Below the pieces are notes generated by a model. The model made no database searches, was not told the DNA's origin, and saw nothing but the letters and a program-made list of their open reading frames with translations. From Heterocephalus glaber (Eukaryota; Chordata; Mammalia; Rodentia; Bathyergidae): a stretch of 64,000 nucleotides of DNA. Below, one piece after another: positions 21,801-32,949 of this stretch (position 1 is its first letter; each line of letters opens with the position of its first letter). Made by a program: the position numbers and the translations under genes. The stretch lies in assembly GCF_000247695.1 (NCBI RefSeq), contig NW_004624784.1, positions 11,956,143 to 12,020,142 on the forward strand, in the 5' to 3' direction.

Positions 21801-23175
21801 GAAATGGGATCACAGCCAGAAAACGACACCAGCAACTGTGAACATGATATAAGGATTTTTTTAAATTTTTATTTCTGTTTTTGATAACTGCCTGGATATA
21901 GGAAACTAAAGAGAAGAATGCCTGGGGAAGAAGCACACTCAGGGTGAAGGGGAAAGCAGTGGTTCGTGAGTGAAGATGCCGAATTTGGCTCTAGACATTT
22001 TACAGTGACAGCAAGACATTTAAGGAGGGATGTCCTGCAGGCTGCTGGATTTATGAGACTAGAGTACTGCTAAGAGGTCAAGGCTGGAAATGAAAAATAG
22101 AGCATCTTGGAAGAAGAAGAGAGGAGAGAATAGCTGCAAATGAGCTCCTGTAGGAAGGGAATCTAGCAGGAGTAAAGACAGCCCCAGCAGGGGCCTCAGG
22201 GGACAGCTCCAAGTTGGGGACCCACGGGCAGCGATGAAGTCCAAGAAAGCACAGTTAGGGAGGAGGGAGATGATCGGAGGACAGTCTGTGCCCAAGGTCA
22301 AAGAGAATGAGCAAAATTCAGCTCACCTGTGGGGATCTTTAGCCTCTTTCCCAACAGCTTTCACCTCTGCCCTTTCTCAGGAACAGTGTGGCCATGTCCT
22401 CCTACAAATTCTGGCTTTGTCCTAGCCTCTGTTCTGTAGGCTCTTCTCTCTGCACACACAGTCATCTTCCCTTCTGTTCCTCTCTACAATCAGGCCATCA
22501 GTGGACCTACATAGCATCATGGGCTCCTAGCCTGTCATAGATTCTAAAAAGAGAGAAAGAGAATTCACGAAGCGTCACATCCTTTGCTTTCTTGACACAG
22601 ATAAGACCCCAGAGATGCAATATAATGTAGTAGAAGACACAGCCAGCGAGAGGGGAGAAGGACTGGATGCCAGGTATAAGGTGGCCCAGGCAGGTGCTCC
22701 TGGTTGCCGACCTCTGTGCATCCTCCAGAGGATGCAAAGACCCGGAGAGAGAATGTGACCTGCTTGAGATTAATAGATAAGTCATACTGGGGCCAGAATC
22801 AAGATTGAACTTCCTATCCACCCTCTTCCCATCCTCCTTCCTGAACAAGGACAACCTGCCTGCTGGTCTCCCAGATCTTTGGGCCAGCCTTGGTCCTCAT
22901 AGTGCTCCTCAGAGCAGGCAAAACTAACCTCACTAGTCTATATTGCAAGGCAAAGACTTAGTTCAAACCCTAACTACTCCCTTTGTCTATACCCCTCTGC
23001 TGGGAACTGTTCCCCAAGGACAGGTCTACTTAAGAGTGAGGCCCTTTTACACTGACAGCAGCAACTGTTAACTTCCCTCTCTCCACACCTAAAATCTGGG
23101 CCCTTCCAAAGAGCCAATTACACAGCCTTTCTTTTCCGTCCCAGCACTCAGAGCTGGTAGCTGCTCAGAAACCCA
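21801..23175. other. Unannotated stretch
   Basis: No gene is recognised. 21900-22260 is purine-rich and may be a diverged old repeat. The minus-strand 115-codon frame at 22507-22854 has no domain. Confidence 0.4.
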
Positions 23176-23179
23176 AGGC

Positions 23180-23420
23180 CCTCCTTGTTCTGAAGCTGCC
23201 AATTTCCTCATCAGTATTTTATTTGTCTGTTTTGCTCATTTTTAAGCTGGTGGCAATTGCTATTTAAATTGTTTTGTAAAGTGTCTTTGCATTTACAATG
23301 CTGGCTGTCAGCAGCCCCACAAAAGGAAATGAGATTTGGCATCAAAGGCAAAGACGCTACTAAAATACATTTTAATAAATATGTAAATCAATTAATCAAT
23401 CACTCATCCAGGGAAGGAGC
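23180..23420. promoter_or_regulatory. Candidate conserved noncoding element
   Basis: CTGCCAATTTCCTCATCAGT, GTGGCAATTGCTATTTAAAT, TGCATTTACAATGCTGGCTG, GAGATTTGGCATCAAAGGCA and GTAAATCAATTAATCAATCA. The last contains a PBX/HOX-like AATCAATCA (TGATTGAT reversed). The block is unique and AT-rich. Function is inferred. Confidence 0.35.
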
Positions 23421-24155
23421 TTAGGGAACACAGACAGCCTGAGAAGGAGGAGTGGGAGACAATGTGTGGTCCAGAGGGGCAGAAGAGGCTCGCCAGGCAT
23501 TGATCACAGGTTACAGGCACATTGTGAGTAACCAATCCCACAGCTGGCCCTCTTTTTTATGTCCCCAACCATCTTTCCCAAATGGGTTCCCCCATGGTCT
23601 TGCCACAGCAGCCACTGCCAGGAAGGTGCCAGGCTCCCATAGAGGTGCTGACAAATAGCTCCTGAGCTAAGACTGAGAACTAACCCTTGAAAACTCCTAC
23701 CACACCAATTTCTTCCCCACTGATGCTGCTTCCTCGAGAACTTGGAGATTAGAAAGTGCTTGCAAAGTGTATGTCTGTAAATTGGACGAGCCTGGAGGAT
23801 TAACATCAGGAAACAACAGGAAGAAATGACCAGCTGTTCTCACCTTTCCTGAAACAGCACCGAATGAAAGGAGCTTAAACTGGCAGGGGCAGCTTGGTGG
23901 AGGGGGTGTTCTGTCCTCTCAGAGACACCCAGCCCTGACTAGGAAAGTAAATAAGATTTCAGGGACAGTACTGAGGGCAGAAAGGAGAGGGACACCAGTC
24001 AAGACCCTATAAAGCAGGAATCCAAACATACTATCTAATGAGCAAGATAGGGCTATATGGAGACATGGGCATGGTCATGTGTCTCAGATCCTCAGCTCTT
24101 ATCAAAATGTGTTATAGGAAGCACAACCCCGGCCAATAAAACCTAAGCTCCATGG
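23421..24155. other. Unannotated stretch
   Basis: No gene or repeat family is recognised. Confidence 0.4.
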
Positions 24156-24159
24156 GGGA

Positions 24160-24885
24160 AAAGGAACACTTTTACATTGCTGGTGGAAATGCAAATTAGT
24201 ACAGCCACTATGGAAATAAACATGGAGGGTCCTCAAAAATATAAAAATAGAAATACCACTTGGTTCAGCTATACCACTCCCTGGTATGTACCTGACGGAA
24301 TTAAATTTAGCATTCTACAGGGATACTTGCATACTCATGCTTATTGCAACACAATATATAATAGCCAAGATATGAAAACAGCCTAAGAGCCCATCAAAAC
24401 ATGGATAAAGAAATGTATAAAAATAGATAAAGAAAATGTTAAAATAAAGAAAATGCATAAAGAATATGTATAAAAATGTTTTAGCCATAAAAATAAAATT
24501 TTGTCATTTGTAGAAAAATGAATGGATCTGGAGATCATCATATTGAGTGAAATAAGCCAGACTCAGATAGACAAGTATTACAGGTTCTCTCTAATATGTA
24601 GAATCGTAAAAAGATGAAAAGAAAGTAGAAGGGACATAATTATTAGGGAAGGGAAGAGGGGGAGAAAGAAGAGGTATAAGAGTGGCTAATAGGGAGCATG
24701 AATATGATCAAAACACATCATGCACACTGAAACTCTTGCATAAAAACATTTAAAAATAGGGGGACAGTAGGACAAAGGGCCAATGAGAAGAATGATTAAA
24801 ATATGTTATATGCACGTTCAGATTTGCCAATATGAAATCCATGAGCCTGTATAACCAATATGCACTAATTTTAAAATGGGGGAGG
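24160..24885 (+). mobile_element. L1 3' end (ORF2 C-terminus plus 3' UTR)
   Basis: Sense L1: CACTTTTACATTGCTGGTGG, AAATGCAAATTAGTACAGCC, ACTATGGAAATAAACATGGA, AGCTATACCACTCCCTGGTA and GAATGGATCTGGAGATCATC, then a purine-rich 3' UTR. The frame at 24177-24386 (69 codons) is a decayed piece of ORF2, not a gene. Confidence 0.9.
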
Positions 24886-24944
24886 GGATCTGAGAGCCAA
24901 CTGGCATGCAGAGCCTCCTGCAGCCCCTGGTGTGTGTTTGTTAA

Positions 24945-25085
24945 TGAGTATGATGCCTCTGAGTCACAGTAAGGTGTGTCCCACATGGCTTCCAGTGTGA
25001 CCTTGGACAAGTCACTTTCCCCTTGGGGCCTCTGGCTACTCACTAGGTATTATAAGGATTGGGTGAAATGAAATCTGAATTTGAA
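24945..25085 (+). mobile_element. MIR SINE fragment
   Basis: AGTGTGACCTTGGACAAGTC, ACTTTCCCCTTGGGGCCTCT and ATTATAAGGATTGGGTGAAA are in MIR order. Confidence 0.75.
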
Positions 25086-25990
25086 ACTCTCTGGCACATT
25101 TTCTTCACCATTGTGGAGGTGGATCCCATACACTATCTTCCCATTATAGCTACCAGCCCTTTACTGGCTACCAGCTAAGTCAGCCTGACCGTGACAGGAA
25201 AAAGACTGACCACTTGAAGTCTGAAGACCCATGTAGACCCTTCTGTGTAGCCCCAGCACCCACACAAGAGGCCAGTCCCTGGGAAGAATGCCTCATACCC
25301 ACACAGAAATCAAAGGATCCAGACTTCCACTGCACTCACTCCTCGCCCTGACCCGGCCCCCCCAAGAGTTACGTCCTCTGATTGAAGACCTGTCTGGTTT
25401 CCAAATTACCTCGTTTTTTAAACTGTTGCCACCTGGACCAGAGGGCAAACATTCCCATCAGGGCTGAGAGCATACACACATATCCTCCCCTGGGTTCCTG
25501 GGCATATATGCAAATGGCATGGGCAGGAGCTGTGTTTCATGAGCACACATAAATGCATGTCCTTAGGCCTATCTATGTAAGGTGCTGTATGTGCATAAAC
25601 GTGTGGGCCTCTTGTTTAGTCTGTTCAGATTGAGGCAGAGCCATCTATATGCATGTGTGCTTCAGGGGTACTACGAGGGTGTGAATGGTGCATACTCATG
25701 TCATGCCTGTGGTGAACACAGGTGGCCTGCATGCCCCAGGCAGAGGCTGGTAGACACCACTGTGGCCAAAGAGCTTGCTTATCTTGCTTCTTCTCCAGGA
25801 GAGTCCATTCCACAGCACTGCCCAACATCATGACTGCCATCAATTTGTGTCTGCCCCTTCTGGTGCCATTGAAGCATAGGCTCCAATTCTTGGTGGCAGT
25901 TCTGACTGGAGAAGTGTGGGATCTTTGGGTCATGAGTCAGGCTCTCTGTTCAGTTGTACAGACCCTCCACATGTGTACAATGTATCTGTG
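25086..25990. other. Unannotated stretch
   Basis: No gene or repeat is recognised. Overlapping 83-102 codon frames on both strands are probably chance. Confidence 0.4.
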
Positions 25991-26440
25991 AGGGTGCTTC
26001 TAGAAGAGATCATATTTAAATCCATGGACTGAGTAAGGAAGATTCATCTTCACTTGATATGAAAGGCATCAATCAATTGGCTGAGGCCCAGATAGAACAA
26101 AAAAGGCCGAGGAAAGGTGAATTTGTTCTCCCCACCCCACCTCCCTAAAAGCCCTTCTCCTGTCCTTGAACATCAGAACTCCAGGTTCCCTGGCCTCTGG
26201 ATTCCTCGGTTCTCAGGCCTTTAGCCTCAGATTGAGAATTACACCATCATCTTCCCTGGTTCCGAGTTCTTCAAAGTTGGACTGGGTCACATTGCCAGTT
26301 TCTCTGGTTCTCCAATTTTTCAGTTTAAAGGCAAACTATCATGGAAGCCATATTCCTTAATAAATCACATACAACACACACACACCATTGGTTCTATCTC
26401 TGAAGAACATTGATTAATATGATAGTCATCTGTGCTCTTT
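25990..26440 (+). mobile_element. Solo LTR, MLT2-like (ERVL)
   Basis: TGAGGGTGCTTCTAGAAGAG, AATCCATGGACTGAGTAAGG, GGCTGAGGCCCAGATAGAAC, CTCCTGTCCTTGAACATCAG, AGTTCTTCAAAGTTGGACTG, ATTGGTTCTATCTCTGAAGA and ACATTGATTAATAT follow an ERVL LTR of the MLT2 type. No internal viral sequence is attached. It is related to 49050-49545. Confidence 0.7.
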
Positions 26441-26789
26441 GTAGGTTCATTTGAGACGACATCTTTTATTTTTGTTTCCCAGCACATAGTAGGGCCTCTG
26501 TAGTGTTTATGAATGAAATTAAGTGTTCTGAAGTTATTTTGTGTATGCACGTGCATTATTCCCAAATATATTGTAAGCATCTCAGTGGCAAGAAATGCCC
26601 CCCACCCAACTACTATACCCAACTCTATGCTTACTGGACTCTCAGAGCGACAAAGTGGCCATACCTGAATGACTGTGCAACAACTGACTGGTCAGCACAC
26701 AAGCACCAACATGCCATCCTCCTTGCTCCTCATGACTCCATTGTCCCCACCTGGAGGGCAGCACCATTTCTGGGGAGACTTCTGAAGCA

Positions 26790-27045
26790 TCAACTTTATT
26801 AAGATTGATTTGGCCTGCCCGCCATTCTGACAGGTCCAAAAGCAAACACGGCAGGGCCATGGGGGAGATTTGGTCATAATTACCATCTTTAATTACTGCT
26901 AAAACATCAATTGCTCTTGTTCAATTAGCAGTGTGGTTTCAGGCATGGCAAACTTTGCAACACAAAATAAGCTGAAAATTGATTTCTGAACACTTAATGC
27001 AGATCTGAAATTGCTAACCTGATAAGGTTGTCATAGAAGAGCCAA
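26790..27045. promoter_or_regulatory. Candidate conserved noncoding element with inverted homeodomain sites
   Basis: Unique block. ACTGCTAA (26895-26902) and its reverse complement TTAGCAGT (26925-26932) form 8-bp inverted arms about 22 bp apart, each next to an AATTA/CAATTA homeodomain core (TTTAATTACTGCTAAA, TTCAATTAGCAGTGTG). More AT-rich text follows (AGCTGAAAATTGATTTCTGA). Enhancer function is inferred. Confidence 0.38.
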
Positions 27046-27572
27046 CGTGGCCAAGGAGGAACTTTGCAGGGCTGTAATTGTCTTGGTAGGAAGATTAATA
27101 ACTTGTATACTTACATCTTGTTCATCAAGTAGGAGGCACTCATGGGGGAGCCAGGAGTGGTGGGTGGTTGTGAGGCATGAAGGCAGAGGGAGGGTGTTAA
27201 CAAGGACACTGGCAATTAGGCAGGAGAGAGCAGCAGCCTGCACCCAGTGGTCCGTGAATAAGGACACGGCCCTCCGGGATGGCATGCAGGAGGGGCTGCT
27301 TGCCTGGGATGACTGCCAGGGAGAGCAGACCAATGCAAAGCAGGGAGGTACCACCTCAGGCAGATAGAGAGAGGATGCCTGGGTCCGAGCCACCTCTTCT
27401 AACTCCCCAAGCCCAGGAAAAGAATCCTGAAGGTCAAACCCTCTTAAAAGCTCAACTGGTCTCTGGGAGAGCTTTTTCTATGGAGGCTTCCTGGAAAGGG
27501 TAATGTGGAATAGGACTGACCAGAGGAGAATCAGCTGAACCTCAAGATGCCAAGGCTGCATGCTGTAGCTGG
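27046..27572. other. Unannotated stretch
   Basis: No gene or repeat is recognised. Complementary 106- and 120-codon frames (27047-27367 and 27031-27393) mirror each other, typical of chance stop-poor DNA. Confidence 0.4.

Positions 27573-27615
<43 letters not shown>
27573..27615. repeat. (CT)n microsatellite
   Basis: About 21 CT units with one TT interruption. Confidence 0.97.
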
Positions 27616-27849
27616 ATACTGGGTCTGGCTGCCATAGGGTTGAGTGGATTGGTGAATGCATATCATGGAACTGTAGATAGAGAAACATTTTATGAGCTAC
27701 CAAGTGCTCCATGGAGTGAGTAATTGCCAGTATTATTACTGTTGTTATTGTGGGCCTGAGGGTGATGTGGGACACAGGTCAAAAGTCTGAATAGCCTTTC
27801 TCTCTGTGTCTTCTCATTTAAGCACAAGAAAATGAAGAAAATCATCCAT

Positions 27850-27925
27850 TTTCAGTTTATGAAACTAACATCTACTGAGCATTGATAGATGCCAGGAACA
27901 TGGCAAGCACTGAATGGATTAATAG
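27850..27925 (-). mobile_element. L2 3' end fragment
   Basis: ACTAACATCTACTGAGCATT, GATAGATGCCAGGAACATGG and CAAGCACTG resemble an antisense L2 tail. Confidence 0.55.
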
Positions 27926-27997
27926 TTAGATGATAGGTGACAAATAGATAAGTAGATAATAAATAAACTGAAAAATAGATGATAGATTAATAAAAAT

Positions 27998-28038
27998 GAT
28001 GGATGGACGGATAGATAGATGGATGGATGGATGGATAG
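27998..28038. repeat. (GATG)n/(GATA)n simple repeat
   Basis: GATGGATGGACGGATAGATA then GATGGATGGATGG. Looser GATA-like text starts near 27928. Confidence 0.9.
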
Positions 28039-28054
28039 AATTTAATTATCAGCA

Positions 28055-28205
28055 CCACAAGAGGCTGGGTGTTCTCATTTGACAGATGAGAGAAATAAGA
28101 CTTAGTAAGATTGAATAACTTATCCCAAAGTTATCCACCTTATAAGTAGCAGAGCTGGAATTCAAATCCAGACTTTTTGAGGTAAGAAACAATACACTAA
28201 ATCTC
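28055..28205 (-). mobile_element. MIR SINE fragment
   Basis: CTCATTTGACAGATGAGAGA, ACTTATCCCAAAGTTATCCA and AGAGCTGGAATTCAAATCCA match an antisense MIR. Confidence 0.8.
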
Positions 28206-28579
28206 TGCTCTCTGCCCCTTTGTGCCTTACACTAGACTGTTGGGCTTGAAGCAGACATAACAGAAGATTGGGAATCTCTTGGTTCTATAGAAATCGAAAC
28301 AGATATTCATGAACCAGCTGTGCCATGCATGCAGCCAACAAACTTACCCTTGCTGCATGTTCAGAGGAGCCACCCTTGCTAATGTCAGGCTTAGTTGGAA
28401 CCAGATTGTAACCAGGACCATCTCTTTTATTTTTCTCCTTAGGGTACAGATGTATGGCCCTATAGAGCTAAACTTCAACAAAAGTTTATTGACCACCTAC
28501 CTACTTACCCAGGCTAAGTCCAGAAGTAGAGAGAAAATGAAGGCCTTTCAAACACTCACTCTCCAGCAGATAAATATAA

Positions 28580-28930
28580 CAAGAGACCTATCACTGTGAG
28601 CCATGCAGAACTGAGTAACAAAGTGCAGCATGCACAAGAGAAGCAGTAGTAGGAACAGGTTTCCCAGAGGAGGTGATGTCTGACCAGGCTTTGCAGATGA
28701 CCAGGAGTAAGCCAGACCGACAGCCAAGAAGCCCCCCAAGCTGAGAGGTGTGAAGGGGCATGGTCTGTGCAAGTAACTATAATCTGTTTGGTGTCTCCGG
28801 GGCTTGGTACATGAGGCTGGACTTGGGGTATCACAGAAAGATGAAGCCAGAGGCCGGATGATGCAAGGTCTACAGATCATACTAGACTTTATCTTGCAGG
28901 TGCTGAAAAGCAGTGCTCAGCTTTGCATGT
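28580..28930. mobile_element. Diverged old repeat, L2-like
   Basis: ACAGGTTTCCCAGAGGAGGT, GGCATGGTCTGTGCAAGTAA, GATGCAAGGTCTACAGATCA and TTTATCTTGCAGGTGCTGAA resemble a recurrent old mammalian repeat also seen near 47550-47960 and 56240-56600. Family uncertain. Confidence 0.35.
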
Positions 28931-28945
28931 CAGAAACCTTACTCT

Positions 28946-29030
28946 GGGACCAGGGATTTAGCTCAGTGGTTATGCCACCTGCCTCACAAGCGAAAAGTCC
29001 CGAGATGGATCCTGGTACCAAAAAAAAAAA
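28946..29030 (+). mobile_element. ID-like tRNA-derived SINE with perfect 14-bp target duplication
   Basis: Box A region TTTAGCTCAGTGGT, a degenerate box B region (GATGGATCC), end CCTGGTACCA and a poly-A tail. It is flanked by identical AGAAACCTTACTCT at 28932-28945 and 29031-29044. The intact duplication and short tail indicate L1-mediated insertion that is not very old. Confidence 0.93.
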
Positions 29031-29067
29031 AGAAACCTTACTCTAACTGAAGGAGGAAAGAAAGTGA

Positions 29068-29372
29068 GTTCATTTGCTGGGGCTGCCACAACAAAGTCCC
29101 ATTGGCTGCATGGTTTAAGCAACAGAAATGTATTTTTCAGATTTCTCTTGGCTTGAGATGGCAGTCTTTTTCTGGTGTCTTCCCTCTACACATACCTATG
29201 CCCTAATTTTCTCTACTTATAAGAATATTAGTCGTAATGGATTAGTTCCTACCTAAATGACCTCATTTTAATGTAATTACTTCTTTAAGACAACATCTGA
29301 GGCACTGAGGATTAAGTTGCCAGTGTATGAGTTTGGAAACAGGGCATGGGAGACACAATTCGGCCTGTAACA
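29068..29372 (-). mobile_element. Solo LTR, MaLR (MLT1/MST-like)
   Basis: TTCATTTGCTGGGGCTGCCA, CAACAGAAATGTATTTTTCA, CTACCTAAATGACCTCATTT, TAATGTAATTACTTCTTTAA and ACACAATTCGGCCTGTAACA are in order for an antisense MaLR LTR. Confidence 0.75.
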
Positions 29373-29399
29373 GAAGGACTATAGGTAACACCTAAAACA

Positions 29400-29650
29400 A
29401 CTCTTCCTAAAGCCCTCATTTTTGTCATGTTGCTTCCCTCCCATTTGCAGTGACTCCCAATAGCCTATGAACTTAAGACCATACTCTTCAGCATTGAACT
29501 CAGGCTGTCCCCGCCAGCCAACCCCTCTGCATATTCATCTCATCCTCCACTACTCTTGAGCATGCTTTCCTCCTTCGAAGGTTGGTGTCCCCCCGAACAC
29601 TATCCTGACCCTAAGTCATTGCATGGACTATTTTAACTAAACGTACCCCT
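29400..29650 (+). mobile_element. L2 fragment
   Basis: GCAGTGACTCCCAATAGCCT, ATGAACTTAAGACCATACTC and CATTGAACTCAGGCTGTCCC match the L2 ORF2 3' region (the TGGCTCCCCATTGCC..AAACTCCT motif). Confidence 0.65.
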
Positions 29651-30200
29651 TGCCCACAGCCCCCTTTGAAGGAGACAGCCAAGACTGCCAAACTCTCTAG
29701 TGTTCTTAAAGACCTTCATGTACTGCTACTCACCAGAGGAGGAAACCTGATGCCAGGGATTGCCCAGGGTCTCTGAGGGCAAGAAGTTCTGTCCAGATAT
29801 GGCAAGTTGTTATTTGTTACATCAACCACATTTTCTCAGAAGTTTGAATGGGGAAATATGGGAAGGACATCTGTCAGTTGGTAACAAAAGTGAACACTGA
29901 AAAGATGCACAGAGATAGGTATTGAGGAAACACAGTTATTAGCATATTTTGGGTAAAAAGAAATTGTGAGCAATCAGAGCATCCTCTAACAGAAAAATAC
30001 TTCTCTTAAAAGTCATCTAATGAAAGAATAAGAAACAAATTCCATCTTTGATAAGGCTAGCACAAACCTATAAACTCAGACCACAGACTTGAGAAAGGTC
30101 AGTGAAGTTCACCTGGGTGCTGAAAGATGCTAAGAAAGAGCAGCTGTGGTACAGCATTCAGAGGAGTGAGGCAAGCACACTCTGCAAGGTAAGGGCCACA
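29651..30200. other. Unannotated stretch
   Basis: No gene is recognised. 30130-30215 has a faint ID-like look (GCTGTGGTACAGC, GTGAGGCAAGC) but is too weak to call. Confidence 0.35.
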
Positions 30201-31185
30201 TCCCAGAGCCAAAAAACAATACCCACTTGTTAAGCATAATGAAAACAGTGGAAACTTTCCTGAATCTGTTTTGACATAAAATAAAAGCAGGATGGTGGGG
30301 CTATACGACAAGTCATACATTAAATCATACTTGCAGGAAGCAGCCAATCTGTGGAGTGGCACAGATGACAGAGATTCTGTATGAGCTTGTCTGCAGCTGT
30401 CATTGCCGGTTGACTAGAAAAAAGGAAAGCGTAAAAGGCCTTACACTAATGTCCCCATAGGAAAATTCTTGGTGGCCCAGGACATGACCGTGCTCCCGTG
30501 CACACGCCAAATCCCAAACAATATGCATACAGCTGATCCAACAGGAAATCACTTCATTCAAAGATGAATTAATAATCCAAAGAGAACCGCCATCGGTTTT
30601 ACATATAATGATACAATAAGAAAGAAGACAGAGAGATATGAAAAATAAGTAGTAGATAAATGTTTTCCAGAAAAATGTTGCCATGGAGAAGATGAACAAA
30701 CATAATGCCATGGAAAGTTTTTAACCCTCACTGAAGCAATTACTTCCAAAAACCAAGAAGACAAAAAAGAGATACAAATATTTCTTTTAAAATACAAGAA
30801 AATTATATAAATCATGAGATGGAATTGTTCAGAAATTAAGAATAAGGAAGAGACAAAAGCAATAAAGATAATGCTGAATGCATAAAAGAGGTTCAAAAGA
30901 CAGATTTGTAAAAAGTGAGAGACATTAGAAGTGAGGAAGAGGTTAAAAAATTATAAGAGAAAATGGTAGAAAGAAATGGTAGGAAAGACGAACATTCAAT
31001 TCATGTCCCCATGAAAAGAGAAGAAATTTAAAATATGACTTACTAGAACTTTCCAAAAATAAAAAAGAAATGAATCTACAGATGAAAGGAGCTATTGTGT
31101 CCCAGGAAAATACTGGCATGAAGTGATCAAATCTAATAAAGACATTAGACTTCAAAAACAAAGACTCCTTTGGAATATACAGTCC

Positions 31186-31314
31186 AAAAGATCACGTTGC
31201 CTGTAATTGGATTGATGGATGCACCATATCATGGGATTTAAATTTGTCATAACCATGTGTAAAAAGAAATTAACATATGATGACATCTCAAAAAAAAAAA
31301 AGATCACGTTGCCT
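31186..31314 (+). mobile_element. Short retroposed insertion with 17-bp target duplication
   Basis: AAAAGATCACGTTGCCT occurs at 31186-31202 and again at 31298-31314. Between them is about 80 bp of sequence unlike the surrounding L1 (starting GTAATTGGATTGATGGATGC, ending AACATATGATGACATCTC) followed by a run of A. Direct duplication plus a 3' A-run is the signature of L1-mediated retroposition. The parent RNA is not recognised: there is no AATAAA before the tail and no SINE box A/B. It may derive from a short noncoding RNA or a truncated transcript. Confidence 0.75.
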
Positions 31315-31882
31315 ATAAGTGGGAGAAAAAAAATCAAGATAACCTCAGATGTCTCTCCCTCAATATTATTTAGTGAAAAGAAACAAAAAGTGTAATCTAA
31401 GAATCCTCTATCCAGGCAAACTATCAATTAAGTATAATAACAGCACTGATGGATATACATGAATGTGAGAACCTCAACCTCATGAGCTTCAAGAATCTAT
31501 AAGAGGATAACTTCCAAGCAATCAGAGGATGAACTAAAAGTCCAGGAGAATTGTGGGTGACATGAAGCCCATATAACTGAAAGGAAGATAACCCTAAAGT
31601 AATGCAGAGATTATAGCTACAGAACCAAAAGTAACCATCATGATCTTGAAAATGTAAAAATTCTATAACAAAATTTGGGCAGAGGAAAGGAAGAGAAGAT
31701 AGAAAATAATTTCAGTGTGCTGGCAGCTTTTTTGCTTATAACTGATTGTTAAAGATATCATTTGAAGCTAATAAAGTAAGTGATATACATACATGTAATT
31801 TAAAAGTGCAAAAGAAATACATTAAGAAAAATAATAACATAATCAACTAAGATACAAATAAAAAAATTTTTTAAAAGGTACA

Positions 31883-31970
31883 GTCTATGGCCATACCACC
31901 CTGAACATACCCGATCTCATCTGATCTCAGAAGCTAAGCAGGGTCGGGCCTGGTTAGTACTTAGATAGGA
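31883..31970 (+). pseudogene. Truncated 5S rRNA pseudogene
   Basis: The first 88 or so nucleotides of vertebrate 5S rRNA are recognisable: GGCCATACCACCCTGAAC, TGATCTCAGAAGCTAAGCAG, GGTCGGGCCTGGTTAGTACT. The internal promoter box A (AAGCTAAGCAGGGTC, 31931-31945) is intact, but box C is cut and the last third of the gene is absent. I count 8 differences from the human-type 5S as I recall it, all C-to-T or G-to-A, 6 at former CpG sites. TAAAAGGTACA (31872) and TAAAATACA (31971) may be a decayed target duplication. Not a functional gene. Confidence 0.9.
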
Positions 31971-32949
31971 TAAAATACAGTCATTTACTTTTATAAGAAG
32001 TGGTCAACAGATATTAAAGAAAAGAGAGATATAGATACAGCCATAGATATAGATCTTAGTAGGGGGAAATGCCAAGCCTTCCAAATTATTAGAAGAAATG
32101 CATACATAAAACTCAACCAAATAAAACAGCATATGGAGTAAAAGACTGAAAAAAAATGAAGTAGCAATAAAACCAGAAAGTATAGCACAAAACTTGACTT
32201 AAAAGTAAGACTAGATATGTCTGTCATATTGATTTATGTGAATTTTACCTACTAAAAATATTTGCTCTCAGACTGGATCATGAAATAAAGCTCAAATTTC
32301 TTCTGTATTTTAAAGCACAATTACTTAGTTTGAAAACAAACAAATGGGCAAAGACATAACATGAAAACATAAGCAAAAAGAGAGTAAGGACCACAGCTGA
32401 CAAGATTGGTCTTTGGGGAAGGGAGTGAAGCCGCAGAGAGCACCCAACTAGAAAAAGGGAAATTCATAATGGTAAGGAGCACCACCTTCAATGAGCATCT
32501 AATATTCTTCAAATATCATTGCATCAGCATCCCTCAAGCAAAACTACAGGATACACAAGAAGAAACAGAGGCACAGTAGAAGTCAGCAATTATTACAGTT
32601 GACCACCCAGTCCATGGCAGAAGTAAATAAAAATAGCTAAATATCTAGAGGGGCAAAAATCTGATTCATAAAGTTTTTCTAACATACATATATTCAGGTC
32701 AATAAACTCAAAACTGAAAATTAAATCACTGAAGATCTTAAGCTACAAAGAAATCCTCAATATACTGCAGAAAATAGAAACTATATGAACAATATTCTGA
32801 GAATATGATGTAATAAAATTAGAAATTTGAAATAAAATCCTTTCCACTCAGAAATTTTCATCCTTGCTCTTAAACAGCCCTTGGGACAAAGAGGAAATCA
32901 AAACTGAAATTGGAAAATACTTCTAAAATAGCCTTCATAAAAATGTTTT

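Noticed and set aside
24177..24386. 69-codon frame resembling a real protein
   Set aside because: It is a decayed L1 ORF2 C-terminal fragment.
26000..26440. Provirus with coding potential
   Set aside because: Only LTR sequence is present; no gag, pol or env text is recognised on either side.
27998..28038. CRISPR-like or regular repeat array
   Set aside because: It is a simple GATG/GATA microsatellite without spacers.
31883..31970. Functional 5S rRNA gene
   Set aside because: The last third is missing, box C is cut and no terminator T-run follows in register.
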